Shown: positions 51,587 to 59,565 of the stretch, in pieces | Numbering within the stretch: position 1 is the first letter of the stretch | Layout of the letters: every line of letters begins with the position of its first letter | Assembly: GCA_964404205.1 (NCBI GenBank) | Contig: CAYOJD010000003.1 | Location: forward strand, 1 to 64,000 | Length of the DNA stretch: 64,000 bases | Direction: 5' to 3' | DNA from: CAZWBR01 sp964404205 | GTDB lineage: Bacteria > Bacteroidota > Bacteroidia > Bacteroidales > Prolixibacteraceae | Notes under the pieces: generated by a model | What the model was told of the DNA's origin: nothing | The model's input: the letters and a program-made list of their open reading frames with translations, nothing else | Databases searched by the model: none | Translations under genes and position numbers: made by a program

Positions 51587-51594
51587 CAAAATTA
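51587..51594 (-). promoter_or_regulatory. -7 promoter element TAATTTTG of small membrane protein gene
   Basis: TAATTTTG on the minus strand, predicted start near 51582, about 16 bases before ATG 51566. Confidence 0.45.
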
Positions 51595-51717
51595 ACCGAA
51601 CTTTTGTTTTTATCCCACAGTTGGAGGTCAATGCAGCAAATTTAACCTTCGCCACTTTATCCGTCCGGCTCATTGTTTATTCTGCTTCTCTCAATTAATC
51701 AATCAGATAAACAAATA

Positions 51718-52983
51718 TCAATATCCCAACTGACGATCCAACTGCCGGTAACGGTTTAACAGATCCAACGGATGGCCGGTACCGGAGGTTTCATATCCGC
51801 AGCACGAAAGCAGTTGGTGCGCCTCATTTTCGACATCACGCTTCGGGAAGGCCGATTCAGCCATGGTATTCAGGTAACGGATAATCCAAAAGGCATTGAT
51901 CTGGTGGAAAAGCCGCCGTTCAAAAACCGTTGCATCGGAACAGTTGAGACTGAGTGTGGTAATGATATCGGGCGTATCGCCCTGAAGGATATAGTCACGT
52001 ACCGCGTGATGCAGCTGATTCAGCCGTTCGCGTATTGCCGCCTTATCCAACCGGTAGAACGACGGGGCCATTTCGAGAAAAGGTTTCAGCAGGGCAAACG
52101 ATTCAAGCGAGTAGGAAAAAAGCAGTTCATCGCCGCCATTGTCCCATTTGCGCAATGCGGCACCTGTACCAAAAGGGACACGATCGGAAACCCGCGATGC
52201 CGGGATGATGGTGGTGGTATTGATGTTTCCATAATGGCCCAGCAGCACCAGCTTATGCAGGAAATAGAAGTCTTCGCCCGCTTTCCGGCGGTTCATTCCC
52301 CCCTGCATGGCATAAGCCGATGCCTTCACCGCCATGCTGGAACCCACGGTGTGGATGGAATGGGGGTATCCGCACCAGGCCATCGCCAGCCGCAGATAAC
52401 GCAGGTGCAACTCGTAGCGGATGATGCCATCGAGCAGGTGCGGCGGGAGCGTTTCACCGAGCGGATGTTCGAAGTGGATGGTAAAAAAGTGGGCTTTTGG
52501 CTGACTGATAAATGCTTTTTCCACTTCGGTAAGGAAGTTGGGCAAAGTGGTGCTGTCGGCATCGAAAGCCACCAGCCAGCCATCGGCTTTGGCGGCATGT
52601 GTGAAATGCCACAAGGCACGGTCGAAGCCAATTTTGCGTGCCCAGCCTACCCCGGCCCATTTGTGGGGAAGGTGGGCGGCGTGCAGCAGTTCGACCGCGA
52701 ACCAGGGGGAGGTTTCACCGGTCCAGCGGGCAACGGCTTCGATGGTTAATTTATTCCGGGCAATGGCCTCAGCCGGGGCATTGTCGGCCGAATTGACCAC
52801 TATAATAACGGCAACCCCGCACTGCGGCCGTTGGCATTGAAAGAGCGAACGGAGCGAAGGGATCAGATCTGGTTCGTTGTAACAGGGAATCACCACCATC
52901 ATGTCGGCAGTTTCCACTGGGCCAAAGCGATAAAGCACCTCGAATGGCTGACTTTGCTTTTCGATATAACGTTGGAGAATCAT
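51718..52983 (-). CDS. Glycosyltransferase family 2 protein
   Basis: 421 residues from ATG 52983; the 31-residue extension to 53076 does not look like protein and crosses a -7 element. The GT-A fold opens with ADMMVVIPCYNEPDLIPSLRSLFQ, the metal-binding DxD-like motif is in LVAFDADSTTLPNF, and KAGEDFYFLHKLVLLGHYG is an acceptor-side segment. It has no membrane helices and is probably cytosolic. Sugar donor and acceptor are unknown. It stands alone with an AT-rich gene on the far side. The -7 element (52989-52996) is so close to the start that a leaderless transcript is possible. Confidence 0.85.
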   Translation of the reverse strand: MILQRYIEKQSQPFEVLYRFGPVETADMMVVIPCYNEPDLIPSLRSLFQCQRPQCGVAVIIVVNSADNAPAEAIARNKLTIEAVARWTGETSPWFAVELLHAAHLPHKWAGVGWARKIGFDRALWHFTHAAKADGWLVAFDADSTTLPNFLTEVEKAFISQPKAHFFTIHFEHPLGETLPPHLLDGIIRYELHLRYLRLAMAWCGYPHSIHTVGSSMAVKASAYAMQGGMNRRKAGEDFYFLHKLVLLGHYGNINTTTIIPASRVSDRVPFGTGAALRKWDNGGDELLFSYSLESFALLKPFLEMAPSFYRLDKAAIRERLNQLHHAVRDYILQGDTPDIITTLSLNCSDATVFERRLFHQINAFWIIRYLNTMAESAFPKRDVENEAHQLLSCCGYETSGTGHPLDLLNRYRQLDRQLGY

Positions 52984-52988
52984 AAGGC

Positions 52989-52996
52989 CAAAATTA
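52989..52996 (-). promoter_or_regulatory. -7 promoter element TAATTTTG immediately before GT2 gene
   Basis: TAATTTTG on the minus strand ends 5 bases before ATG 52983, so transcription would begin at or beside the start codon. The layout repeats that at tdk. Bases 52997-53249 are otherwise empty. Confidence 0.35.
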
Positions 52997-53249
52997 GAAA
53001 AAGAAGCGGGAATGGTTGATAGGGTTATCATGTATGAAGAACTATTCGGGCAAAAAAGAGGATGATCATTTTGCATCTAACCGAATTAATAAGTGAATCG
53101 CATTTTTTTTTGTATTATCGTACAAACGGAGTTCAATAAACTATGAATCTGAAAATTAATAACACACAGAATAAGTAAATCACTGTTTAAGTAATCTATT
53201 CATTTGCTGTTGGGCTTAAATCAAACGTTAAGCCTCTAAAAATAATCTG

Positions 53250-54077
53250 ATGAAAAACTGTCAAGACTCATATATAAAGCATGAAGCTGGGCCTTCACAA
53301 GTGGGAAGAGATTATTTCAAATGCCCTGTTTCAGTGGCTATAATTGGATATTTTGCTTTAATCGGGGTAGCCTGTATTACATATTATATAACTCGATTAG
53401 AGATCGCGAAGGAGAGTATTTTACTTTTCAAGATTCTCAAAAATATTGTTATTGTACTTGCCACCATGTATTTGGTTAATCGGTCGCAAATCAGTCGCAC
53501 AATTAGTATGTCCATATTATTGGCTATTCTGGCTATCATTTTAATTTGCACAGGCATAGCCCTTTTTGCAGACTTTTTTGATTTTTTATTTTTAATCAGC
53601 TGTTTATCTGTTGGACTGGTTGAAGAACTTATTTTTCGCCACTATTTGTTTGGAGTTTTTATTGGTAACAATCCTACGCCTAACTTTAAGCATACAATAT
53701 TTTCTGCACTTGGAGCCTCACTGCTGTTCGGACTGGCGCATTTTACTTCTTTCATGAAATGGGATTACGTTTCAGTAATTAATCAGGTTTTTTTTGCATT
53801 TGCAATTGGCTTTTTCTTTCAGGCGATTTATATCAGATTTCATGGAGTTCTGTTACCTGTTATCGTTCATACGTTGGTTAATTTTTGGGGTGGTAGAGCA
53901 TATTATTCCCCCGACGAAGCAATTGCGCCTACCCAAACGCCAGAAGGTGCTGGCACATTTAATTTGATATTTATTCTATGCGCTATTTTATTCGTTTTTG
54001 GCTTTTATCTCTTTTTAAAAACGTATCACGATAAAAGTCAAATCGATAACAAATCTATTAAACTAATAAAAGAATAA
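53250..54077 (+). CDS. CPBP family intramembrane glutamic endopeptidase
   Basis: 275 residues with about eight membrane helices. The family active-site motifs are present: EE..R in GLVEELIFRHYLFGVF, FGLAHFTSF with a conserved His, and HTLVNFWGG with a second His. CPBP (Abi/CaaX) proteases cleave membrane peptides; some act in bacteriocin immunity or processing. Codon use is AT-rich (many ATA, TTA, AAT codons), unlike the GC-richer neighbours, which hints at recent acquisition. It is alone, with no bacteriocin or regulator gene beside it, and ends at a strong terminator. Confidence 0.9.
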   Translation: MKNCQDSYIKHEAGPSQVGRDYFKCPVSVAIIGYFALIGVACITYYITRLEIAKESILLFKILKNIVIVLATMYLVNRSQISRTISMSILLAILAIILICTGIALFADFFDFLFLISCLSVGLVEELIFRHYLFGVFIGNNPTPNFKHTIFSALGASLLFGLAHFTSFMKWDYVSVINQVFFAFAIGFFFQAIYIRFHGVLLPVIVHTLVNFWGGRAYYSPDEAIAPTQTPEGAGTFNLIFILCAILFVFGFYLFLKTYHDKSQIDNKSIKLIKE

Positions 54078-54162
54078 TGAACAATTACTTAAGCCACTTA
54101 TGCAACCGGCAATATGCACAAGTTGGGTTAAAGTGGCAAAAAGATCCTAATCCTTACAAAAT

Positions 54163-54193
54163 AAAAAGCCCCGTTTCAGTAACGGGGCTTTTT
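54163..54193. terminator. Bidirectional terminator between CPBP and OmpH genes
   Basis: AAAAAGCCCCGTT (54163-54175), loop TCAGT, AACGGGGCTTTTT (54181-54193). A/T runs on both sides serve the plus-strand CPBP gene and the minus-strand ompH-like gene. Confidence 0.9.
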
Positions 54194-54212
54194 TCTATTT
54201 CGATTCCGGACA

Positions 54213-54794
54213 TTAGGGTCTGTAACGTTTGTTCAGCCCGTCGGAAACCGCCTTGGTGATGTTGTAATCGGGGGTCCCTTCGAGCATGCTCGAACTGTTC
54301 AGGATAATGTCGTACTTGTTGTCTGAGTTGAAACTTTTCAGGTAGGAAGCAATACTGTCGACCACCTGCTGGTTGATCTGGCCCTGCATCTCCGAGAGCT
54401 TTTGGGTCAGCTCATAGTCGAGCCTTTCAATTTCCTGCTGCTGGCCGATAAGCCTTTCCTGTTCCTGACGGGCACGATCTTCGGTCAGAAAGCCGCCACG
54501 CTGTAGTTTCTCCTGAAAAGCCGCTGCTTCGCGGTCGAACTTAATCCTTTTTTGGCTGTATTCCTTTTTGTAAGCATCCTGTTTTTCAAGGAATTCAGAA
54601 TTCAGTTTTTTGGCTAAAGCGTAGGAAAAGAGTACAGAATCGAGTTTTACATAAGCAACGGTAACCGGTTTTGCCTCCCCGGCTTGCAATTTAGTTTGAT
54701 CGGCCTTCCCCGATTTACCTCCAACAAAATGAAGGATATACAAACCTAAAACGGCAAGGCCCAGGATAATATTAACAATGGTAGAGTTCTTCAT
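54213..54794 (-). CDS. OmpH/Skp family periplasmic chaperone
   Basis: 193 residues. An N-terminal hydrophobic anchor (IVNIILGLAVLGLYILHFVGG), then VAYVKLDSVLFSYALAKKLNSEF, a long coiled-coil arm with many Glu/Gln/Lys residues (KKEYSQKRIKFDREAAAFQEKLQRGGFL...RLIGQQQEIERLDYELTQKL), and a C-terminal NKYDIILNSSSMLEGTPDYNIT segment typical of Skp. Skp traps unfolded outer-membrane proteins in the periplasm; here the uncleaved-looking anchor suggests membrane tethering. Own complete promoter at 54835-54863. Confidence 0.9.
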   Translation of the reverse strand: MKNSTIVNIILGLAVLGLYILHFVGGKSGKADQTKLQAGEAKPVTVAYVKLDSVLFSYALAKKLNSEFLEKQDAYKKEYSQKRIKFDREAAAFQEKLQRGGFLTEDRARQEQERLIGQQQEIERLDYELTQKLSEMQGQINQQVVDSIASYLKSFNSDNKYDIILNSSSMLEGTPDYNITKAVSDGLNKRYRP

Positions 54795-55124
54795 AAAAAA
54801 TACTATCGTTTTTAAATCACAGTTTTAGTATTGGCAAATATAGTTGAATTGTTGAACGTGCAAAATGCCATTAAGTTTTTTTAGCTCTTTTCGCGGAAAG
54901 CTTCAGAAACAGTTAAAATGAGCAGCATCGCGAAGCAGTCTTCGGGGTAACACTTTTCAACAAAAGATTGGTCCTCATTTCCGAAATCGTGGTGAACGGA
55001 GCCGTTTCGTTCATTTTTGTCTCTTTTTTGATAAAAATCGATTCGGTTGATAAACATCATAAAACAGCCCGACACTCCATCGTACTTTTACTGAACTAAA
55101 CAACGATGTAAAAACGCCACCAAC
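54795..55124. other. Intergenic region upstream of proline dehydrogenase
   Basis: 330 bases. It holds the OmpH promoter near 54835-54863. A 64-codon minus-strand frame (54881-55075) has no family likeness, no matching promoter and low confidence. I see no promoter consensus for the plus-strand gene and no RNA gene. Confidence 0.5.
54835..54863 (-). promoter_or_regulatory. Complete promoter of ompH-like gene (TTG - 18 bp - TATATTTG)
   Basis: Minus strand: TTG at 54863-54861, 18 bp, TATATTTG at 54842-54835. Predicted leader about 36 bases to ATG 54794. Confidence 0.6.
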
Positions 55125-56036
55125 ATGATTAATAAATTGATTGCAAAGATGCTTCCAATCATGCCTAAAAAGCTGATTTGGATCTTTTCAAAGAAATATA
55201 TTTCAGGCATCTCAATTGAAGACGCCCTGCGCGAATCGAAATTGCTGAACCAGTCGGGCTGTATGGTAACCGTCGACCTTTTGGGGGAATATATCTCACA
55301 ACTGTCTGAAGCCGAAAGCTATAAAAAACAATATATCGAACTGATTGAGCGCTTTTCGAAAGAAGCCGTTCAAGGCAATTTCTCGGTTAAACCATCGATG
55401 TTCGGATTGCTGCTCGATGTTGAAGTTTGTTACCAAAACCTGCGCGAGATTGTAGCTACCGCTGCCGTAAACCATTCGTTCATCCGTGTCGATATGGAGG
55501 ATGCCACCTGTACCGATCAGGAGATAGCCATCTACCGACGGTTGAAAGCCGAATTCCCGCAAAGCGTGGGACTGGTGCTCCAGGCTTATCTGAAACGCAC
55601 CTACCGCGATATCGAACAGATGATGGATATGCACACGGCTGAATCGCCGCTGAGTTTCAGGCTTTGCAAGGGAATTTATATCGAAGATGCTGCTATTGCC
55701 TTCAAAAATTATCAGCAAATCCGGGATAACTACCTGAGGAATCTCAGACTGATGCTCGAAAATGGAATTTATGTGGGTATTGCCACACACGATAAGTTCC
55801 TGATTGACGGCGCCACCAAAATGATTGCAGAACTAAATATCCCCAAAGATAAATATGAGTTCCAGATGCTCTTTGGCGTGACGCCCGGCTTACGAAAAAG
55901 CGTTGTGGCACAGGGTCACCGTATGAGAATTTATGTTCCTTACGGACAGCAGTGGTTTGGATACTCCACCCGGCGACTGAAAGAGAACCCCAACATGGTT
56001 TGGCACATTGTCAAGGCCATTTTTATCAGAGGATAA
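55125..56036 (+). CDS. Proline dehydrogenase family protein
   Basis: 303 residues. The PRODH TIM barrel is recognisable: GCMVTVDLLGEYI, SVKPSMFGL, FIRVDMEDATCTD, GLVLQAYLKRTYRDIEQMM, FRLCKGIYIE, GIYVGIATHDKF, YEFQMLFGV and the FAD-binding C-terminal YSTRRLKENPNM. It oxidises proline to 1-pyrroline-5-carboxylate with FAD. No P5C dehydrogenase is nearby. It converges with the CarboxypepD-like gene, 9 bases apart, with no terminator visible between them. Confidence 0.93.
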   Translation: MINKLIAKMLPIMPKKLIWIFSKKYISGISIEDALRESKLLNQSGCMVTVDLLGEYISQLSEAESYKKQYIELIERFSKEAVQGNFSVKPSMFGLLLDVEVCYQNLREIVATAAVNHSFIRVDMEDATCTDQEIAIYRRLKAEFPQSVGLVLQAYLKRTYRDIEQMMDMHTAESPLSFRLCKGIYIEDAAIAFKNYQQIRDNYLRNLRLMLENGIYVGIATHDKFLIDGATKMIAELNIPKDKYEFQMLFGVTPGLRKSVVAQGHRMRIYVPYGQQWFGYSTRRLKENPNMVWHIVKAIFIRG

Positions 56037-56045
56037 GCAGTTCAA

Positions 56046-56792
56046 CTACCTATCATCGGGCTTTGGCTCATCCAACTTTTGCTTATTGGCCACATATTGA
56101 CCAATAATGGCTTCGGTTTCGGTTTGCGTGACCAATTCGCCAATAACCCTTTGCGAATGGATAATCGGGGAGCCAAACATCATATTGTAGGTTCGGTACG
56201 ACTGCGTGGAAATGCCAACCGAGTTTTCAGGTGTGACCAGTAAGCCTTTGTTTTGAGCCCGCATCTGATATACACGCATTGTGCGTTTGGCATTCATATC
56301 GGCATCGTATTCCTTAACCGGCTGGGTAAGCCCTTGCACTACTGCTTTATCGACATTGGCCTGGGCATTTCCAAGCATCTGCGCATCGACATTCACCTGG
56401 GTTACGATAGATGAACCGGTTGTTCGGGGGAAAATAACCACCTCCGGAATCATGATGGTATCCTTGGTCATAAAAATCCCGACCAGGTACTCCACCGCAG
56501 CCAGTGTATCGGGTATCTGTACCTCAAAATTGGCGTAACCCAGATAACTGTAGGTGATTTTATCGCCCGGATTGCCTTTAATCAAAAAACGGCCCAGTTC
56601 ATTGGCCACGTACCCCGGTTTCTCGTTGATTGAAAAATAGGCATTGGGAAGTGGTTCACGCGTTTCACTGTCGAAGATAGAACCGGTGATAACCAACTTT
56701 CCGTCAGTGGGTTTGCTTTCCTGTCCCACCACATTGAATGACAAACAGATAGTAAGCAATAAAGCCAAGAAGATATCCTCTTTTCTTTTCAT
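56046..56792 (-). CDS. CarboxypepD-like domain protein, exported
   Basis: 248 residues with a signal peptide (MKRKEDIFLALLLTICLSFNVVGQ). Residues about 34-110 form a carboxypeptidase regulatory-like domain: GKLVITGSIFDSETREPLPNAYFSINEKPGYVANELGRFLIKGNPGDKITYSYLGYANFEV. The rest is acidic/polar with no recognised domain (DTIMIPEVVIFPRTTGSSIVTQVNV...). It resembles the N-terminal extension of SusC proteins without the barrel, so it is not a truncated SusC on length grounds. Role unknown; probably periplasmic or outer-membrane associated. Confidence 0.75.
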   Translation of the reverse strand: MKRKEDIFLALLLTICLSFNVVGQESKPTDGKLVITGSIFDSETREPLPNAYFSINEKPGYVANELGRFLIKGNPGDKITYSYLGYANFEVQIPDTLAAVEYLVGIFMTKDTIMIPEVVIFPRTTGSSIVTQVNVDAQMLGNAQANVDKAVVQGLTQPVKEYDADMNAKRTMRVYQMRAQNKGLLVTPENSVGISTQSYRTYNMMFGSPIIHSQRVIGELVTQTETEAIIGQYVANKQKLDEPKPDDR

Positions 56793-56948
56793 GGATTTTT
56801 AATTTGGTTGATAAGTGTACGTGGTAAGATACAAAATTGTTCATTCGGGATGCTTACGGGTTGGCCTATTTTTGATGAAATTGCAAAAAAAGGCAAAATA
56901 ATGTTGTAGAACATGATATCAAAATGCCACGGGTATGATAAAAGCCAT

Positions 56949-56956
56949 TAAGTTTG
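56949..56956 (+). promoter_or_regulatory. -7 promoter element TAAGTTTG of GntR gene
   Basis: TAAGTTTG fits TAnnTTTG. The TTG inside it (56954) begins the longest frame of the regulator, so the ATG at 56993 is the real start. The two CAGAACAG copies at 56957-56974 begin directly after this element. Confidence 0.5.
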
Positions 56957-56974
56957 CAGAACAGACCAGAACAG
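56957..56974 (+). promoter_or_regulatory. Two direct CAGAACAG repeats at the GntR transcription start
   Basis: CAGAACAG at 56957-56964 and 56967-56974 are 10 bp apart, one helical turn, and immediately follow the -7 element. A third CAGAACAG (58003-58010) lies 20 bases before the xylulokinase ATG. Both the second and third copies continue as TT(G/A)AA. A shared operator for the adjacent GntR-type repressor is plausible. Confidence 0.5.
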
Positions 56975-56992
56975 TTGAAAGAGATAAGTTCG

Positions 56993-57988
56993 ATGGGAAA
57001 ATTCAGCTTTAAGCCCGATGCGGGATCCAATATTCTGAAAGTACAGCAACTAATTGATGCCATTATCGTTGCCGTACATCGCCATACGCTCCGCGAAGGC
57101 GATCCGCTCCCTTCTGTCAATGATTTAATTCGTGAATCGGGCCTGTCGCGCGACACTATTTTTAAAGCATTTGCCGAATTGAAGCGTCGGGGCATCGTCG
57201 AAGCCATTCCCAACAAAGGCTATTTTGTGGCCCGCTCAGAGCGGCGCGTTTTTCTCTTCCTCGATACCTTTAAAGCTTACAAAGAGGTGCTTTACAACGC
57301 CTTTAAAGATTCTCTTCCCGAAAAAGTAATGGTCGATATCAATTTTCACCACTACAACATCGATATGTTCCGTTCTGTAATCCGCAACAGTATTGGGAAG
57401 TTCGATGCTTATGTCATCATGAATTTCGACCATACTGAAGTCCCTGAGATAATTGCAGAAATCGACCCCAATAAACTATTGGTAATCGACTGGAATATTC
57501 ATGCCCCCGAAAGCTGCTCGTCCGTTTACCAGGATTTTGGCAATTCGGTGTATCAGTGCCTCGCCTCGGGCTGGCATCTGCTGCGCCGCTACGAAGAATT
57601 AGTTTGCATCTATCCGGAGTACACCTACCATCCTTACGAATCGGTGGAAAGTGTCAAAAGATTTTGTGCCGAAAAAGGGATGAAATTCAGTGTTTACAAC
57701 GATATCCGGAAGGTTTCGCTTAAGGTGGGATCAGTTTATCTGGTTTTCGAAGATATCGATTTGGCAGCCATCCTCGAACAGGCGAACGAGAAAAAATTCA
57801 ATTTGAAAGAGGACTACGGCATCCTGTCGTACAACGATACCCCGATGAAGAAATTTATCGCTGGAGGAATTACAGTTATCTCGACCGATTTTAAGCTGAT
57901 GGGCAAAAAACCGGCTGAGTTTGCCAACAACGGACAAGCGGTACGCTATCAGGTGCCTACCTTGCTCATTATACGCGAATCGTTATAA
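56993..57988 (+). CDS. GntR family transcriptional regulator of xylose genes
   Basis: 331 residues from ATG 56993; the TTG at 56954 lies in the promoter. Residues about 12-80 are a GntR winged helix-turn-helix (LREGDPLPSVNDLIRESGLSRDTIFKAFAELKRRGIVEAIPNKGYFVA). The C-terminal 240 residues resemble a sugar-binding periplasmic-protein-like fold (LFLDTFKAYKEVLYNAFKDSLPEKVMVDINFHHYN; PEIIAEIDPNKLLVIDWN; YGILSYNDTPMKKFIAGGITVIST) rather than the usual FadR or UTRA domain. It lies 41 bases before xylB on the same strand, so it likely senses xylose or xylulose and represses the cluster. Confidence 0.87.
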   Translation: MGKFSFKPDAGSNILKVQQLIDAIIVAVHRHTLREGDPLPSVNDLIRESGLSRDTIFKAFAELKRRGIVEAIPNKGYFVARSERRVFLFLDTFKAYKEVLYNAFKDSLPEKVMVDINFHHYNIDMFRSVIRNSIGKFDAYVIMNFDHTEVPEIIAEIDPNKLLVIDWNIHAPESCSSVYQDFGNSVYQCLASGWHLLRRYEELVCIYPEYTYHPYESVESVKRFCAEKGMKFSVYNDIRKVSLKVGSVYLVFEDIDLAAILEQANEKKFNLKEDYGILSYNDTPMKKFIAGGITVISTDFKLMGKKPAEFANNGQAVRYQVPTLLIIRESL

Positions 57989-58002
57989 TTTTCATACCAC
58001 AA

Positions 58003-58010
58003 CAGAACAG
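58003..58010 (+). promoter_or_regulatory. CAGAACAG motif upstream of xylB
   Basis: Single copy of the octamer seen twice in the GntR leader, 20 bases before the xylB ATG and followed by TTAAAC. No -7 element is visible between the GntR and xylB genes, so xylB may depend on read-through. Confidence 0.4.
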
Positions 58011-58029
58011 TTAAACTTAAATACGAAAG

Positions 58030-59514
58030 ATGTACCTATTAGGCGTTGATATCGGAAGTTCTTCAGTAAAGGCTTCCATTTTAAATGGCGAAAGCGGCGA
58101 AGTAGCCGGATCGGCCTTCTACCCCAAAAGCGAGATGGCCATTACCGCCAAACGACAAGGTTGGGCAGAACAACAGCCCGAACTTTGGTGGGAGAATATG
58201 AAACTGGCGCTGAAGGAGGCGTTGCAACAGGCAAACCTCACAGGCAAAGAGATTGGGGCCATTGGCATCTCGTACCAGATGCATGGCCTGGTAACGGTCG
58301 ATAAGAACCAGCAGGTGCTGCGTCCCTCCATTATTTGGTGCGACAGCCGGGCTGCAGCTATCGGACAAAAGGCTTTTGAAGCCATCGGTGCTGATAAATG
58401 TCTGACAACCCTACTCAACTCTCCGGGTAATTTTACCGCGTCGAAACTGATGTGGGTAAAAGAGAACGAGCCGGAGTTGTTCAGTAAAATTGATAAAATT
58501 ATGCTTCCGGGCGATTACATTGCCATGAAACTGACCGGCGAGGCCCGCACTACGGCATCAGGCCTGTCGGAAGGAATTTTTTGGGATTTTCAGAAAAATG
58601 AGGTATCGGAGATGGTGATGAGCCATTACGGTTTCAGTAAAAGTCTGGTTCCTGAAATCGCCCCCACATTTGCCATTCAGGGCGAAGTAACGGCAACAGT
58701 AGCCGCCGAACTGGGACTTAAAGCAGGCATTCCGGTTTCGTACCGCGCCGGCGACCAGCCCAACAACGCCCTGTCACTTAACGTATTGAATCCCGGCGAG
58801 ATTGCCACCACAGCCGGAACATCGGGAGTGGTGTATGGTGTTAGCGGCGAAGTGAAGTACGATCCCCTTTCAAGGGTCAATACATTTGCCCATGTCAACC
58901 ACTCGGCCGAGGCCAATCGTTTGGGGGTGCTGCTTTGTATCAACGGCACCGGAATCCTCAACTCGTGGCTCAACAAACAGGTGGGCAACCAGCGTATTTC
59001 GTACAGCGAGATGAACGAACTGGCAGCTACAGTCCCTGTCGGCTCCGAAGGATTGACCATTCTTCCGTTCGGGAACGGCTCGGAACGGGTACTCTCCAAC
59101 AAAGAGGTAGGCTCGCAATTCTCAGGCATCAACTTTAACATTCATTCTCAGGCACACCTATTCCGCGCAGCACAGGAAGGAATTGTCTTCTCATTTAAAT
59201 ATGGAATGGATATTATGAAAGGCATCGGCATCGATACCAAGGTTATCCGTGCCGGAAAAGCCAACATGTTCCTCAGCCCCATCTTCCGCGAAACATTGGC
59301 CAATGTTACCGGAGCCACCATCGAACTGTACAATACCGATGGCTCGGTTGGTGCTGCCCGCGGTGCAGGATATGGTGCAGGTTACTACCCATCGCTGAAA
59401 GAGGCTTTCGACGGGCTCAAGAAACTGGAAACCATTGACCCCGATTCGTCCAAGGCAAACGCTGTAAAAGAGGCTTATGCCAACTGGGAAACCATGCTGA
59501 AGAGACAGATTTAA
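58030..59514 (+). CDS. xylB: Xylulokinase
   Basis: 494 residues, FGGY carbohydrate kinase. The start YLLGVDIGSSSVKASILNGESGEV is the ATP-binding phosphate-1 motif, then IGISYQMHGLVTVD, SIIWCDSRAAAIG, DYIAMKLTGEARTTASGLSEG, AGDQPNNALSLNVLNPGEIATTAGTSGVVYG, and the C-terminal VIRAGKANMFLSPIFRETLANVTGATIELYNTDGSVGAARGAG. It phosphorylates D-xylulose. First structural gene of the xylose cluster, followed 51 bases later by xylA. Confidence 0.96.
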   Translation: MYLLGVDIGSSSVKASILNGESGEVAGSAFYPKSEMAITAKRQGWAEQQPELWWENMKLALKEALQQANLTGKEIGAIGISYQMHGLVTVDKNQQVLRPSIIWCDSRAAAIGQKAFEAIGADKCLTTLLNSPGNFTASKLMWVKENEPELFSKIDKIMLPGDYIAMKLTGEARTTASGLSEGIFWDFQKNEVSEMVMSHYGFSKSLVPEIAPTFAIQGEVTATVAAELGLKAGIPVSYRAGDQPNNALSLNVLNPGEIATTAGTSGVVYGVSGEVKYDPLSRVNTFAHVNHSAEANRLGVLLCINGTGILNSWLNKQVGNQRISYSEMNELAATVPVGSEGLTILPFGNGSERVLSNKEVGSQFSGINFNIHSQAHLFRAAQEGIVFSFKYGMDIMKGIGIDTKVIRAGKANMFLSPIFRETLANVTGATIELYNTDGSVGAARGAGYGAGYYPSLKEAFDGLKKLETIDPDSSKANAVKEAYANWETMLKRQI

Positions 59515-59565
59515 GAACAGACATAGACAAATTATATTTTCGAACAATTTAATTGATATTGAATT

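Noticed and set aside
51772..52749. 325-codon plus-strand frame antisense to the GT2 gene
   Set aside because: Lies entirely over a recognised glycosyltransferase; no motif of its own.
54077..54259. 60-codon frame after the CPBP protease gene
   Set aside because: It runs through the bidirectional terminator at 54163-54193 and into the OmpH 3' end; no family likeness.
54881..55075. 64-codon minus-strand frame upstream of proline dehydrogenase
   Set aside because: No promoter at the right place, no recognisable domain; I leave it uncalled but cannot exclude a small protein.
56046..56792. The CarboxypepD-like protein as a broken SusC gene
   Set aside because: No barrel or plug remnants follow it, it has its own signal peptide and an intact stop, and its length is consistent with a free-standing protein.
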